Part shown: piece after piece, positions 31,401 through 39,282 of the stretch
Layout: each line of letters starts with the position of its first letter
Position numbering within the stretch: the first letter of the stretch is position 1
NCBI GenBank assembly: GCA_021299385.1
Contig: JAJTGZ010000014.1
Span: 1 to 39,518 of the forward strand
Direction: 5' to 3'
Length of the DNA stretch: 39,518 nt
Source: Phycisphaeraceae bacterium
GTDB taxonomy: Bacteria; Planctomycetota; Phycisphaerae; Phycisphaerales; UBA1924
Notes under the pieces: model-generated
Seen by the model: the letters and a program-made list of their open reading frames with translations, nothing else
What the model was told of the DNA's origin: nothing
Databases searched by the model: none
Program-made: the position numbers and the translations under genes

Positions 31401-31474
31401 CGGATCTGAGCGGGGTGCTCTCGGTGGTCGTCAACGACCTGGCGGGGGCGTGGCTTGCGCCGCTGGACTGGTAG
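28427..31474 (+). CDS. purL: Phosphoribosylformylglycinamidine synthase, PurS-PurL fusion without glutaminase
   Basis: It catalyses the fourth step of purine synthesis, FGAR to FGAM. The start is ATG 28427, giving 1015 aa; a start at 28313 adds 38 odd residues. Residues ~15-175 contain two PurS-like halves (FEVFARTGHADPVSAAVTRD and VVEVHPLPGVMDPVALSVEL). The synthase core follows, with TWSEHCVHKT at 238-247, IEPYGGAATGAGGCIRDVIG, and in the second half GPGMRGPSDASVL, FSWPSCN and PFVSGKDSLNNQ. E. coli PurL ends in a glutaminase domain; here the chain ends ~280 residues earlier (AWLAPLDW), so a separate PurQ is expected elsewhere. The large single-chain synthase is therefore intermediate between the small and large types. 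Confidence 0.94.
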   Translation: MSLSTTPAPATPPTAVEGVHRFEVFARTGHADPVSAAVTRDALQLLGIKAPLLSVHAKHVYLVQGALSAGQRGWIAEALLADAITEQGVVGTSAIPGGARVVEVHPLPGVMDPVALSVELAIREGIGQRVRVMTGWRYDITGADAEQVQTLAGKLLANPVIQRVSFEPYTPGAFPVGQGHDQVVRSVPVTKLGDEELVRLSRDAHLFLSLEEMRAIRGHYQALGREPRDIELETLAQTWSEHCVHKTLKSAVHYAGPPGDAVARRTRPGTTAKPDGSAVIDNLLKRTVAAATHELIAEGVDWTLSVFKDNSGVIALDENLGVCIKVETHNRPSAIEPYGGAATGAGGCIRDVIGTGLGARPIANTDVFCVADPSGFAPGDLPPGTLHPRRVLTQVVAGVRDYGNRMGIPTVSGAVSFDDRYIGNPLVFCGCVGLIPRHLVHGQARAGDRIIALGGRTGRDGVHGATFSSAQLEQNAADEFGHAVQIGNAITEKQVLDAILRARDARPAHAGGPLYTGMTDCGAGGFSSAIGEMGAKLGAEVHLENAPLKYAGLSYTEIWISEAQERMVLAVPPRDIEALRAICEQEGVEMADLGHFGTEKAELVLKFHGSEVGRLSMHLLHEGIPMPTREARWAAPVAKATPAGTPAPHVKDALLALLATPTIASKHWIIRQYDHEVQGMGVIKPLVGPGMRGPSDASVLEPVPGSGLGIAIGCGLQTPIGDPALGGDPYQMALAAIDECVRNLVCVGADPARSAILDNFSWPSCNKPENMGALVRVCWGCYDGAKAYRTPFVSGKDSLNNQLQYTDPATGAVRVIEVPFTLLVTGLGIVHDLAHAITMDAKAPGNSLLLVGQTPETLGGTHYQLKFGPSLAPGMRAIPQTDLARGPACARAVSSVIRAGLVRSAHDVSDGGLLCCIAEMLIAGSTAGASIGARVDLTAAHRDPLLAAFAEGSSRYVLEVAPQHEAEVLGKLAEAGVPCVRIGQLDASGVLTDLSGVLSVVVNDLAGAWLAPLDW

Positions 31475-31522
31475 ACACGGCAGCGCCAGCACCCGCCCAA
31501 ACCGATATATGTTCTTGTATCA

Positions 31523-31558
31523 AACCCCTCCCCCGAGGGGAGGGGCAGGGGTGGGGTT
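31523..31558 (-). repeat. Convergent-junction GC repeat, copy C
   Basis: A 36-bp element identical, as reverse complement, to the copy at 18539-18574. The CGTGAT box lies at 31591-31596 in inverted orientation and the hairpin module follows. It is located 48 bases past the purL stop, between purL and the convergent ligase gene. Confidence 0.93.
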
Positions 31559-31605
31559 GGCGCTCGCAGGAAGACCTGAAAAAAAAACAAATCACGCGCA
31601 CGATG

Positions 31606-31631
31606 GTCGGCTCGGAGAGCCGACCTACCCA
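31606..31631 (-). repeat. Hairpin module GTCGGCTC-TCC-GAGCCGAC, copy 2
   Basis: On the minus strand TGGGTAG then GTCGGCTC, loop TCC, GAGCCGAC. It is identical over 26 bases to 10573-10598. It lies just past the stop of the acyl-CoA ligase gene and 47 bases from GC repeat copy C. Confidence 0.88.
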
Positions 31632-31636
31632 CGGCT

Positions 31637-33100
31637 TCAAACCATTTTGCGCAGTTCCCGCCGAAGGACCTTGCCCGTCGGCCCGCGTGGCATCTCAGCC
31701 AGCACGCGCACCTCTGCGGGGACCTTGTACCCGGCGAGTTTTCCCCGGCAGTAACTGACGGCCTGCGCCGGGTCGATCGTCATCCCCTCCTTGGCCTGGA
31801 CAAAGGCCAGGGGCACCTCGCCACGCATCGGGTCCTTGAGGCCGACGACGCCCGAATCCCGCACGGCCGGGTGCGCGTTGAGGACCTCTTCGATCTCGCG
31901 TGGGAAGACGTTCTCGCCGCCGATGATGAGCATGTCCTTGAGGCGGCCGGTGATGTAGAGGTGCCCGTCATCGTCGAAGCGCCCGATGTCCCCGGTGCGG
32001 AAGTAGCCACGCTCATCAAACGCGGCGGCGGTCTCGGCCGGGAGATTGAAGTACCCCTGCATGACGTTCGGCCCACGCAGGCGCACCTCACCGTCGGCAT
32101 TTGGACCCAGCAGCCTGCCCGACTCGATATCGACGATGTGCGCATCCATCCCGCTGAGCATCGTTCCGACGGACCCCCGGCGGTAGTCCTGAGGCCGGCA
32201 CCAACTGGCCGTCGAACTCGTCTCGGTCAGGCCGTACCCCTCGTTGATGCGGATGTTGAAGCGTTCCATGAAACCATCGGCCACGGCCTGCGGCAGCGGT
32301 TCACCCCCAGAGACGCAGAAGGCCAGGCTCGCCATATCCGCCGGGGATGCGTCCTTGACGTGCAGCAGCGCGTTGTACATGCTCGGTATGGCGATGACAA
32401 CCGACGGGCGGTGCTCGCGGATGAGCCGGACGATCCGCTGGGGCACAAACCTTGGGGCGTAGACGACGGTGCACCCGACCGTCAGGGGTAGGAGCGTCAG
32501 CACCGTCAGCCCGAAACTGTGGAACTGCGGCAGCACGCCGAGCATCTTTTCCTTGCTGGTAAAGTCGATGTGCCGTCGGCATTGAGCGACGTTGGCCGAG
32601 AGGTTCCCGTGCGTGAGCATCACACCCTTGGGCTTGCCGCTGGTGCCGCTGGTATACAGCAGCACGGCCAGGTCGTCGCCCTTGGCCTGCGCGGGGATGT
32701 TCCACTCAGGGACGCGCTTGAGCGTGAGCTTGTTCATCTCGATCAGGTTGGCCCGCTGGGGGCGGTAGCCGAGGTACTCGAGCATGGGCGTTGCGGTGAT
32801 GATCGTGTCGGGCTTGCAGTCGTCGATGACGTACTGCAGCTCGTCCTGCTTGAGCAGGAAGTTCAAGGGGACAACGACGCGACCGGCCATCCACCCGGCC
32901 AGGGCCGCGATCGGGAACGCCGCGGAACTCGGGAGCATGACGCCGACAGTTCTACTGGACGAGACCCGGGCCAGGTCCTCGGCCAGGTTGGCCGCCGCCA
33001 CCAGGACCTGGATGCGTTTGTAGACGCCCGTGTCGTCGACCACGGCCGTGCCGAGGGGGCGACGCAGGCAGGTGCGGATGATCGGCCAATGGACGCTCAT
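31637..33100 (-). CDS. AMP-forming acyl-CoA/ACP ligase family protein
   Basis: A 487-aa adenylate-forming enzyme. Motifs in order: YTSGTSGKPKG at 149-159 (ATP-binding loop), INEGYGLTETSS near 290, GYFRTGDIGRF near 370, then ITGRLKDMLIIGGENVFPRE and the catalytic Lys near the end in PRGPTGKVLRREL. It activates a carboxylic acid as adenylate and passes it to CoA or a carrier protein. Overall pattern resembles fatty-acyl-CoA ligases, but the substrate pocket cannot be read by eye. It is monocistronic and divergent from the SPOR lipoprotein gene. Confidence 0.9.
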   Translation of the reverse strand: MSVHWPIIRTCLRRPLGTAVVDDTGVYKRIQVLVAAANLAEDLARVSSSRTVGVMLPSSAAFPIAALAGWMAGRVVVPLNFLLKQDELQYVIDDCKPDTIITATPMLEYLGYRPQRANLIEMNKLTLKRVPEWNIPAQAKGDDLAVLLYTSGTSGKPKGVMLTHGNLSANVAQCRRHIDFTSKEKMLGVLPQFHSFGLTVLTLLPLTVGCTVVYAPRFVPQRIVRLIREHRPSVVIAIPSMYNALLHVKDASPADMASLAFCVSGGEPLPQAVADGFMERFNIRINEGYGLTETSSTASWCRPQDYRRGSVGTMLSGMDAHIVDIESGRLLGPNADGEVRLRGPNVMQGYFNLPAETAAAFDERGYFRTGDIGRFDDDGHLYITGRLKDMLIIGGENVFPREIEEVLNAHPAVRDSGVVGLKDPMRGEVPLAFVQAKEGMTIDPAQAVSYCRGKLAGYKVPAEVRVLAEMPRGPTGKVLRRELRKMV

Positions 33101-33217
33101 AGGGTGCCTCAGTTAAGTCAGGAGAGCAAACTCAAGCCGGGCCCTCGTTTCTGGTCCGGCCGGGGGGGGCGTGTCGATAAGCCCGACGGTATCAACCCAA
33201 AGGCAAGCACGCACCCC

Positions 33218-33223
33218 AGGAGG
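33218..33223 (+). promoter_or_regulatory. Shine-Dalgarno site AGGAGG deciding a GTG start
   Basis: A perfect AGGAGG lies seven bases before GTG 33231 and too far from the in-frame ATG at 33252. It selects GTG as start of the SPOR protein. Confidence 0.85.
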
Positions 33224-33230
33224 GTTGCCT

Positions 33231-34058
33231 GTGCCATCGGAGTCCCTAGCAATGCCCACCCGGCCAGCGAACAACAGACTGCTGCTCTGGCTCCCCTTGA
33301 CGCTCGTCCTAGCGGGGCTTCCCCAGGCCGGGTGCAAGACGCAAAAGCCCGAGATGACCTACTTGCAGGCGTACGACCAGAAGCTTTATGCCCAGGCCCT
33401 GACCAAGGCGACCCCGATTGCCCAGGCCGCCAACGCGCCCGACCGCGAGACCGCGGCACTGGTAGCCGGGATGTCCGCGCACGCCCTGGGCCAGCCCCAA
33501 CAAGCCCGGCAGTTCCTCACGCCCCTGAAGAACAGCCCCAACAACGAGATCGCCGGCAAGGCCCGCACCACGCTGGGCCTGGTTGCGCAGAGCCAGGGGC
33601 AGAACCAAGAGGCCAGCCTGCTGCTCAAGAGCGGGTCAGACAAACTTGACGGCAACGACGCCGCACGCGCCAAACTGCACGCGGGCTCGTCGATGGAAAA
33701 GATCGGCCTGGGCGAACTGGCGCGTCAGCAGTACAAGGCCGGCGTGAGCGAGGCGGACGACCCCAAGCTCAAGTCTCTGCTGAGCGAGCGGACCAAGCCC
33801 GTGAGGGTCTACGTGCAGACAGGCGCGTACGCCAGCCGGGCCTCAGCCGACGCGCAGGCGAAGCTCATCACCCGTGCGGCGGTTCGTGCCGGGCAGCCGA
33901 CGCCGCTGGTGGTTGTTACGACATCTGCATCTGGGGGGACGCTCTACAGCGTGCAGATCGGGCCGTACAAGGACGCCGAGTCGGCTAAGACGGGCGTTGC
34001 GATGCTGCAACGGGCGGGGGTCAAGGGCGCGACGATCACCAGCCGGCGCGACCGCTGA
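33231..34058 (+). CDS. Exported TPR-like, SPOR-domain protein (probable lipoprotein)
   Basis: With GTG 33231 as start, set by an AGGAGG seven bases upstream, it is 275 aa. The signal segment LLLWLPLTLVLAGLPQAGC ends in an imperfect lipobox (QAGC). Residues ~35-165 have TPR-like helical repeats: YAQALTKATPIAQAANA and AALVAGMSAHALGQPQQARQ. The C-terminal ~80 residues form a SPOR domain (VRVYVQTGAYASRASADAQA to LYSVQIGPYKDAESAKTGVA). SPOR domains bind denuded peptidoglycan strands, often at division sites, so an envelope role is likely. It is monocistronic and converges on the pseudopilin gene. Confidence 0.82.
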   Translation: MPSESLAMPTRPANNRLLLWLPLTLVLAGLPQAGCKTQKPEMTYLQAYDQKLYAQALTKATPIAQAANAPDRETAALVAGMSAHALGQPQQARQFLTPLKNSPNNEIAGKARTTLGLVAQSQGQNQEASLLLKSGSDKLDGNDAARAKLHAGSSMEKIGLGELARQQYKAGVSEADDPKLKSLLSERTKPVRVYVQTGAYASRASADAQAKLITRAAVRAGQPTPLVVVTTSASGGTLYSVQIGPYKDAESAKTGVAMLQRAGVKGATITSRRDR

Positions 34059-34096
34059 GGTGCATGCAGACCGTCTGGCTTTATGCTCGTTGCCTC

Positions 34097-34921
34097 TCAG
34101 TTTGGGCGTTGTTGCTGGGTCTTCTCTGCGGCAAAGACCGGCGGCGTGCTGTAGAGGTTGTCCTTACGCGTGCCGGCCTTCTGGTCCATCCCGCCGGAGT
34201 AGAAGTAGGGGCGGTTGTTCGGGCAGTACCCCTCGTCGGAGTCGAAGCGGTCCAGAAAATCCTCGGGATTGGAGATCAATGACAGCCGGGTGAAGTTGGT
34301 CGGGGTGCCGGCAACATCGATCGCCTCTGGGCTGCCACCCTCGACCGGGAATCGCCCGTGGAAGGCGGGGTGCACAAATCTGATCGGCTGCCCCCAGGCA
34401 TCGACGACGAAGATCACCGAGTTGTCCCCCGTCCCGGGTGCTGTGGCGTCGCCTGTAACTTGGACCTTGTTGCCCACAACGGTCAGCTCTCCACGGCGGA
34501 TGAACTCCGGCGGTATCTGGTTGAGCAGCACCTTGCACTCGGGCACGTCCTGCATCACCAGGATTGCCAGGGCCAGGCTCGGGACAAGACCCCCGTCCGC
34601 ACCACTCGGGCCACCCGACCCAGCGGTGGTCCGGGCATCAACGAGCGGGAACTTGTTCCCCGCCCGGTCGGTGTAAAACTCCGGCGGCTTGGCGTTTTTG
34701 ACCGCGATGTACGTGCTCAGAGTCTGGTCGAGCACCTGCAGAACGTTCTGCGTCGCCCGCTCGCCACGCGATTGTAAAACCGACCGCCCGACCCCGATGG
34801 AGAGGGCGATCAAAACCGCGATGATCAAAAACACCGAGATCAACTCGACAAGGGAGAACCCCCGGGACCCCCGCCCGGCCCGCCCCGCACTTGTCTTTGC
34901 CAATGGTTGTGTCTGCATCAT
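34097..34921 (-). CDS. Type IV pilin-like / GspG-like pseudopilin
   Basis: The class III signal RGFSLVELISVFLIIAVLIA has the prepilin peptidase site between G and F and the conserved Glu at mature position 5. Start is ATG 34921 or the adjacent ATG 34918, giving ~274 aa; a start at 35038 adds 39 residues of no known form. The soluble part has features of GspG-like or planctomycete DUF1559-type relatives (FVVDAWGQPIRFVHPAFHG), but the planctomycete family motifs are not clear. It would be a minor pilin or secretion pseudopilin. It lies downstream of secA on the same strand with a 144-base gap. Confidence 0.83.
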   Translation of the reverse strand: MMQTQPLAKTSAGRAGRGSRGFSLVELISVFLIIAVLIALSIGVGRSVLQSRGERATQNVLQVLDQTLSTYIAVKNAKPPEFYTDRAGNKFPLVDARTTAGSGGPSGADGGLVPSLALAILVMQDVPECKVLLNQIPPEFIRRGELTVVGNKVQVTGDATAPGTGDNSVIFVVDAWGQPIRFVHPAFHGRFPVEGGSPEAIDVAGTPTNFTRLSLISNPEDFLDRFDSDEGYCPNNRPYFYSGGMDQKAGTRKDNLYSTPPVFAAEKTQQQRPN

Positions 34922-35065
34922 ACGCCTTCGACCCCCACTCTTTGCCCAACAAGCAGCAGCCCGCCCACAGGGCGTCTGCCGACACCACTCCATACGCCCG
35001 GCACGGGCGTTCTGTTGCCCGCCCAACGCCGCATTCACAAAACCCTATCCGAACCCAAACAAATC

Positions 35066-38000
35066 CTAACGTCCAAACCCTGGCCCGGCAATAGACGAGC
35101 CAAAGTTCCCCCCGCCACCCCCACGTCCACCACCCCCGGCACCGCCGGAAGGGACCGGGGCCATGCCGGGCATTCCCTGGGCCATCTGCGGCATCAGCTC
35201 GACCTTCAGGATCAGGTCCGTTACACGCTCGCGGATATTGTCCATCATCTCGCTGAACATCCGGGCACCCTCGCGCTTGTACTCGATCCGTGGGTCCTGC
35301 TGGCTAAACGAGCGGTACCCGATCGACTCTTTGAGCTGGTCCATCGCATACAGGTGCTCGCGCCAGATGCCGTCGAGCACTTGCAAGAGCACCGTCCGCT
35401 CGAAGGTTACCAGTTCCGTGCGCAGATTCCCCTCGACCTTTGACCGGATCGCGTCGTTCCGCTCGTCGGCATCGACGCGCCGGAGCGTCGCGGGCAACTC
35501 ATCGCCGAAGCGGTTGGACCACCACTTGGCCAGTTCGTCGTCGGTCTTACAAGCCTGCGCCTGGGCGACGGTCTTCTCGACGACGTTCTCCTGGACGAAC
35601 CTTTCCTGCGCCTGCTGCAGATCCGCAAGCACCTGTGGCGGCAGCCGCTTCATCACTGCCTCGGGCGTCCACCCCAGGCCGAAGCGTGCGTTGGCAAACC
35701 GGGTCAACTCCCCCATCGCCTGCCGGGCGTCGGCGCGCATCATCTGCTGCGTCATGGCCATGCGGAACTTGATGGGATACTCGCGTTCACGCTGGGTGTA
35801 CTTGGCCTGGGCTTTATCGACGATCAACTTCACCGCCGCGGTCGCCCCACCCTCGGCACGGGCCTTAGCGATGTCATCGAGGCTCAGCTCGATGTCAAAC
35901 TTGCTCAGCGCCCAACGCCGCAACTCTTCGAGTGGATACTCCTTGTCCAGCAGGGGGATGACCCCGGCCAGGTCGGTCGATTCGATCTTCTCCTCGGCCG
36001 CGTGCAGGAGCCGCTCCTCGATCTTCTGCCGGGTTGCTGGCGTCGGGTCGGCCAGCTCGGCTGCGGAGAGCTCGACGCCAAAGCGTGTGCGTGCCCAGTG
36101 CGCCAAGCCCTGGGCATCAAACTCGACCTCGCTGGTAACGACGTCCCCGTGCAAACTCTTGCTCTCGAAGAACTCGGGCCAATACTCGCCGAGCGTTACG
36201 GTGATGTTGTTTTTGCTCTCGCCGATCGCCTCATCGCGGACCTTGCGGACGAGGTCCTCCGGCTCCATCCGGCGCAGGCGTGAGGAGGCCACAACCAGGT
36301 CGAGTTTTTGGCGGACCAGTTCGCTGGCGCACACAGCCGAGTAGTCCGGGTGCAGGAACGAGCTGCACGCGTCTTTGCTGGCATCGGCGATGAACTCGAA
36401 GATCAACCCGCGCAGGTCGCGTCCCTCGATGACGCGCTGGCGCATGCCGTAGAACCGCCGGCGCTGGTACTCCATCACCTCGTCATACTCAAGGATGTTC
36501 TTACGCCATTGGAAGTTGCGTTCCTCGACCTTGCGCTGGGCGGCCTCAAGGCGCTTGCTCAAGAACGCGCTCTCGAGTGGGACGCCCTCGCGCATCCCTG
36601 CCATGGCCAGGAACTTCTGCGTCGTCTCGCCGCCGAAGTTTTTCATCAGGTCGTCCTCGAGGCTGATGAAGAATCGGCTGGTGCCTTTGTCCCCCTGCCG
36701 GCCCGAGCGCCCGCGCAGCTGGTTGTCGATGCGCCGGCTCTCGTGCCGCTCGGTGCCCATGACGTGCAGCCCGCCGAGGTCCTCGGTGCTGGTGAACCAG
36801 CGCAGGCGGTGGATGAGAATCTTGCCCGTCTTGTCGAGTTCCTCACGCAGGCGGTCGGGGGGCATCTTGTTGATGGCCCCCTGGCTTAGCGTGGTGTGCT
36901 TAAAGGCCCAGTGCTGGAGCAGCTTGAGCTCTAGCTCTGCAAACGGCATCGCCTCGGCGTCGCGCTTGTTGATCTCCAAGACCGCCGGGGCGATCTTGCG
37001 ATAGGCCGACTCGCGCAGCTGCTCCTCAGTGCTCTCGACCGTCGCGTCGCGCCCGATGATCCCCCGGCGGAGCCAGTGGTCCAAGAGCGCCGCCCGCGAG
37101 ATCGGCGTCAGCTTGATGTCCGTGCCACGCCCGGCCATGTTCGTCGCGATCATCACCGCGCCGAGCTGCCCGGCGTTCTCGACGATGTGCCCCTCACGCT
37201 CGTGCTGCTTGGCGTTGAGCACCTCGTGCTTGATCTGGTGCTTCTGCGTCAGCATCGCGCCGAGCTTCTCGCTCTTCTCGACGCTCGTCGTCCCCACCAG
37301 CACGGGGCGCCCGACGTCGTGGAAGTTCTTGATCTCGTCGGTGATGAAGTCCCACTTGTCTTTCTGCCGCAGCAGCACCAGGTCGGGCATGTCGGCACGG
37401 ACGACCTGCTTGTTCGTCGGGATCGCCACCACGTCGAGCTTGTAGATGTCGTGGAACTCCTGCGCCTCGGTGTCGGCCGTGCCGGTCATGCCCGAGAGAC
37501 GCTTGTACATCTTAAAGAAGTTCTGGATCGTGATCGTCGCCACCGTCTGCGTCTCGTTCTTGATCGGCACCTGCTCCTTGGCCTCCACCGCCTGGTGCAG
37601 CCCGTCGCTCCACTGCCGGCCGACCATCGCACGCCCGGTGTTGACGTCCACGATCACCACCGAGGGCACCTCGCGACCCGTCTCAGGGTCGGGCATCGGC
37701 ATGATCACATAATCCCGGTCGCGCTCATAGACAACGTGCGCACGCAGGCTCTGCTCGAGCAGGTGCGGCAGGTCCATGTTCTCGCCGACGTAGAACGAAC
37801 CAACCCCCGCCGAACGCTGCGCCTCGGCGATCCCGTCGTGCGTCAGGTGGCACGCCTTGCGGTCCAGCTGCACCTCGTAGAACTGCACGTGCTTCTTCTT
37901 GGCCTGCTCCAGCCCCGGCAGCGCGGCCTTGGCCAAACGGAGCTCCTCGGTCAACTTGGGCACCTGCCCGCGGTCGGCCACCGAGCGGATGTCCCCCTCC

Positions 38001-39130
38001 AGCCCCTTGATCCGCAGCTTGCAACGCTCCAGCTCGTCCTCCGCCTCCTGCCACGGGCGCTGCTTCCGCACAAGGTGCAAGGCCAGCTTGTCTGCAAGCT
38101 CATACCGCGGCCGCTCCTGGTGCGCCGGGCCGCTGATGATCAGCGGCGTGCGGGCCTCGTCGATCAGCGTGCTGTCCACCTCGTCGACAATCGCAAAGTC
38201 CCGCCGCTTCTGCACCTGCTGCTCGGCCGAGGTCTTCATGTTGTCGCGCAGATAATCAAAGCCAAACTCCGACGTCGTGCCATAAACCACGTCGCACCGG
38301 TAGTGCAGACGCTTGAGGTCCTCCCCTTGCATGTGCTGTGGGTGAATCGCCCCGACGGTCAGCCCCAACGCGTGGAAGAACGGGAACGTCCAGTCGCGGT
38401 CGCGCTGCACCAGGTAATCGTTGACCGTAACAACGTGCACCTTCCGCCGCTGCACGCACGCCAAATACGTTGCCAACGGGGCGACGATCGTCTTGCCCTC
38501 GCCCGTGCGCATCTCGGCGATCTTCCCCTGCGCCAGCACCATCGCCCCGACGAGCTGCACGTCAAAGGGCCTGGCGCGGAACGGGGGCCGGCTGTCGGGG
38601 TACGCCAGCCGCACGGCGTCGTAGAACGCCGGGGGTATCTCCACACGAAGCCACCCAGGAACCAGCTCGGTATGCCCGCTGAACTCGCCGGCGTGGTCAT
38701 ACCCCGCGTCGGGCGGCGGTGGCGGAGCGTTCCGGGCAGCCTGGTACGTCTGCGGGATCACCACCGGCAGCGCCGCCGCCTCGGCCTTGAGGCGGTCGTA
38801 CGTCAAACGGTGCTCACCACCAAGCCGCTCAGGGTCAAACTTGTGCGCAGGGTTGAGCACCTGCCGCAGCCCCACGGCACGGTCCATCGCCTCCCGGGCC
38901 GTGGCAAAGACCTCGGGGATCAGCGATTCCTCGCTCTCACCCTTGTCGTGCCGGTCGCGGAAGGAGTCCAGGCGGGCCTTGATCTGCGCGTCCGTCAGCA
39001 CGCGCACCCCAGGCTCGAGGGTGTTGATCTGCATCACCTTGGCAAGGTAACGCTTGACAAATCGCTCATTACGCGAGCCGACAAAGCGGGCAATGATCGG
39101 GCCGAGGATGGGGATGTCGTTGCTAGCCAT
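35066..39130 (-). CDS. secA: Protein translocase ATPase SecA, extended form with internal C-terminal repeats
   Basis: SecA drives Sec-dependent protein export using ATP. At 1354 aa it is ~450 longer than E. coli SecA (901). Conserved parts: MRTGEGKT at 207-214 (Walker A), VDEVDSTLIDEARTPLIISG, then GMTGTADTEAQEF, VLVGTTSVEKSEKLG, MIATNMAGRGTDIKL and QLRGRSGRQGDKGTSRFFIS. Insertions occur before Walker A (APPPPPDAGYDHAGEFSG), in the preprotein-binding region as a charged coiled coil (~residues 350-410), and as a large block at ~960-1230. That block holds four related units beginning at L1009, L1070, L1142 and L1200. The canonical VLQVLDGIWREHLYAMDQLK helix follows. The C-terminus is Gly-rich (PGFGR) and lacks the SEC-C zinc motif. 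Confidence 0.97.
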   Translation of the reverse strand: MASNDIPILGPIIARFVGSRNERFVKRYLAKVMQINTLEPGVRVLTDAQIKARLDSFRDRHDKGESEESLIPEVFATAREAMDRAVGLRQVLNPAHKFDPERLGGEHRLTYDRLKAEAAALPVVIPQTYQAARNAPPPPPDAGYDHAGEFSGHTELVPGWLRVEIPPAFYDAVRLAYPDSRPPFRARPFDVQLVGAMVLAQGKIAEMRTGEGKTIVAPLATYLACVQRRKVHVVTVNDYLVQRDRDWTFPFFHALGLTVGAIHPQHMQGEDLKRLHYRCDVVYGTTSEFGFDYLRDNMKTSAEQQVQKRRDFAIVDEVDSTLIDEARTPLIISGPAHQERPRYELADKLALHLVRKQRPWQEAEDELERCKLRIKGLEGDIRSVADRGQVPKLTEELRLAKAALPGLEQAKKKHVQFYEVQLDRKACHLTHDGIAEAQRSAGVGSFYVGENMDLPHLLEQSLRAHVVYERDRDYVIMPMPDPETGREVPSVVIVDVNTGRAMVGRQWSDGLHQAVEAKEQVPIKNETQTVATITIQNFFKMYKRLSGMTGTADTEAQEFHDIYKLDVVAIPTNKQVVRADMPDLVLLRQKDKWDFITDEIKNFHDVGRPVLVGTTSVEKSEKLGAMLTQKHQIKHEVLNAKQHEREGHIVENAGQLGAVMIATNMAGRGTDIKLTPISRAALLDHWLRRGIIGRDATVESTEEQLRESAYRKIAPAVLEINKRDAEAMPFAELELKLLQHWAFKHTTLSQGAINKMPPDRLREELDKTGKILIHRLRWFTSTEDLGGLHVMGTERHESRRIDNQLRGRSGRQGDKGTSRFFISLEDDLMKNFGGETTQKFLAMAGMREGVPLESAFLSKRLEAAQRKVEERNFQWRKNILEYDEVMEYQRRRFYGMRQRVIEGRDLRGLIFEFIADASKDACSSFLHPDYSAVCASELVRQKLDLVVASSRLRRMEPEDLVRKVRDEAIGESKNNITVTLGEYWPEFFESKSLHGDVVTSEVEFDAQGLAHWARTRFGVELSAAELADPTPATRQKIEERLLHAAEEKIESTDLAGVIPLLDKEYPLEELRRWALSKFDIELSLDDIAKARAEGGATAAVKLIVDKAQAKYTQREREYPIKFRMAMTQQMMRADARQAMGELTRFANARFGLGWTPEAVMKRLPPQVLADLQQAQERFVQENVVEKTVAQAQACKTDDELAKWWSNRFGDELPATLRRVDADERNDAIRSKVEGNLRTELVTFERTVLLQVLDGIWREHLYAMDQLKESIGYRSFSQQDPRIEYKREGARMFSEMMDNIRERVTDLILKVELMPQMAQGMPGMAPVPSGGAGGGGRGGGGGNFGSSIAGPGFGR

Positions 39131-39282
39131 GGTTGGTTATCCGAAAACAGCAGGCCCGCGAGCACGCCGTGCTCGCCAAGCCCAAAGTGGGCAATAGATA
39201 GTGCAATAAACTCAAAGTGAAAATGTTTAAACTCGCCGCCTCAGCGGCTGGGGCACGCACGGACCGGGCCAGAGGCCCCGTC
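39131..39282 (-). promoter_or_regulatory. secA upstream region with a palindrome and AT-rich promoter-like patch
   Basis: A perfect inverted repeat, GCGAGCACG-C-CGTGCTCGC (39159-39177), lies 28 bases before the secA ATG and would form a strong hairpin in the leader RNA. Further upstream, 39187-39232 is AT-rich; on the minus strand TTTCAC, 16 bases, TATCTA could serve as -35/-10. Both calls are by eye. No SecM-like leader peptide is seen. Confidence 0.4.

Noticed and set aside
37076-39220. Long open frame (714 codons) antisense to secA
   Set aside because: It mirrors the codon bias of secA in a GC-rich genome, is rich in Arg/His and Leu/Val with no domain pattern, and would place a second protein fully inside an essential gene.
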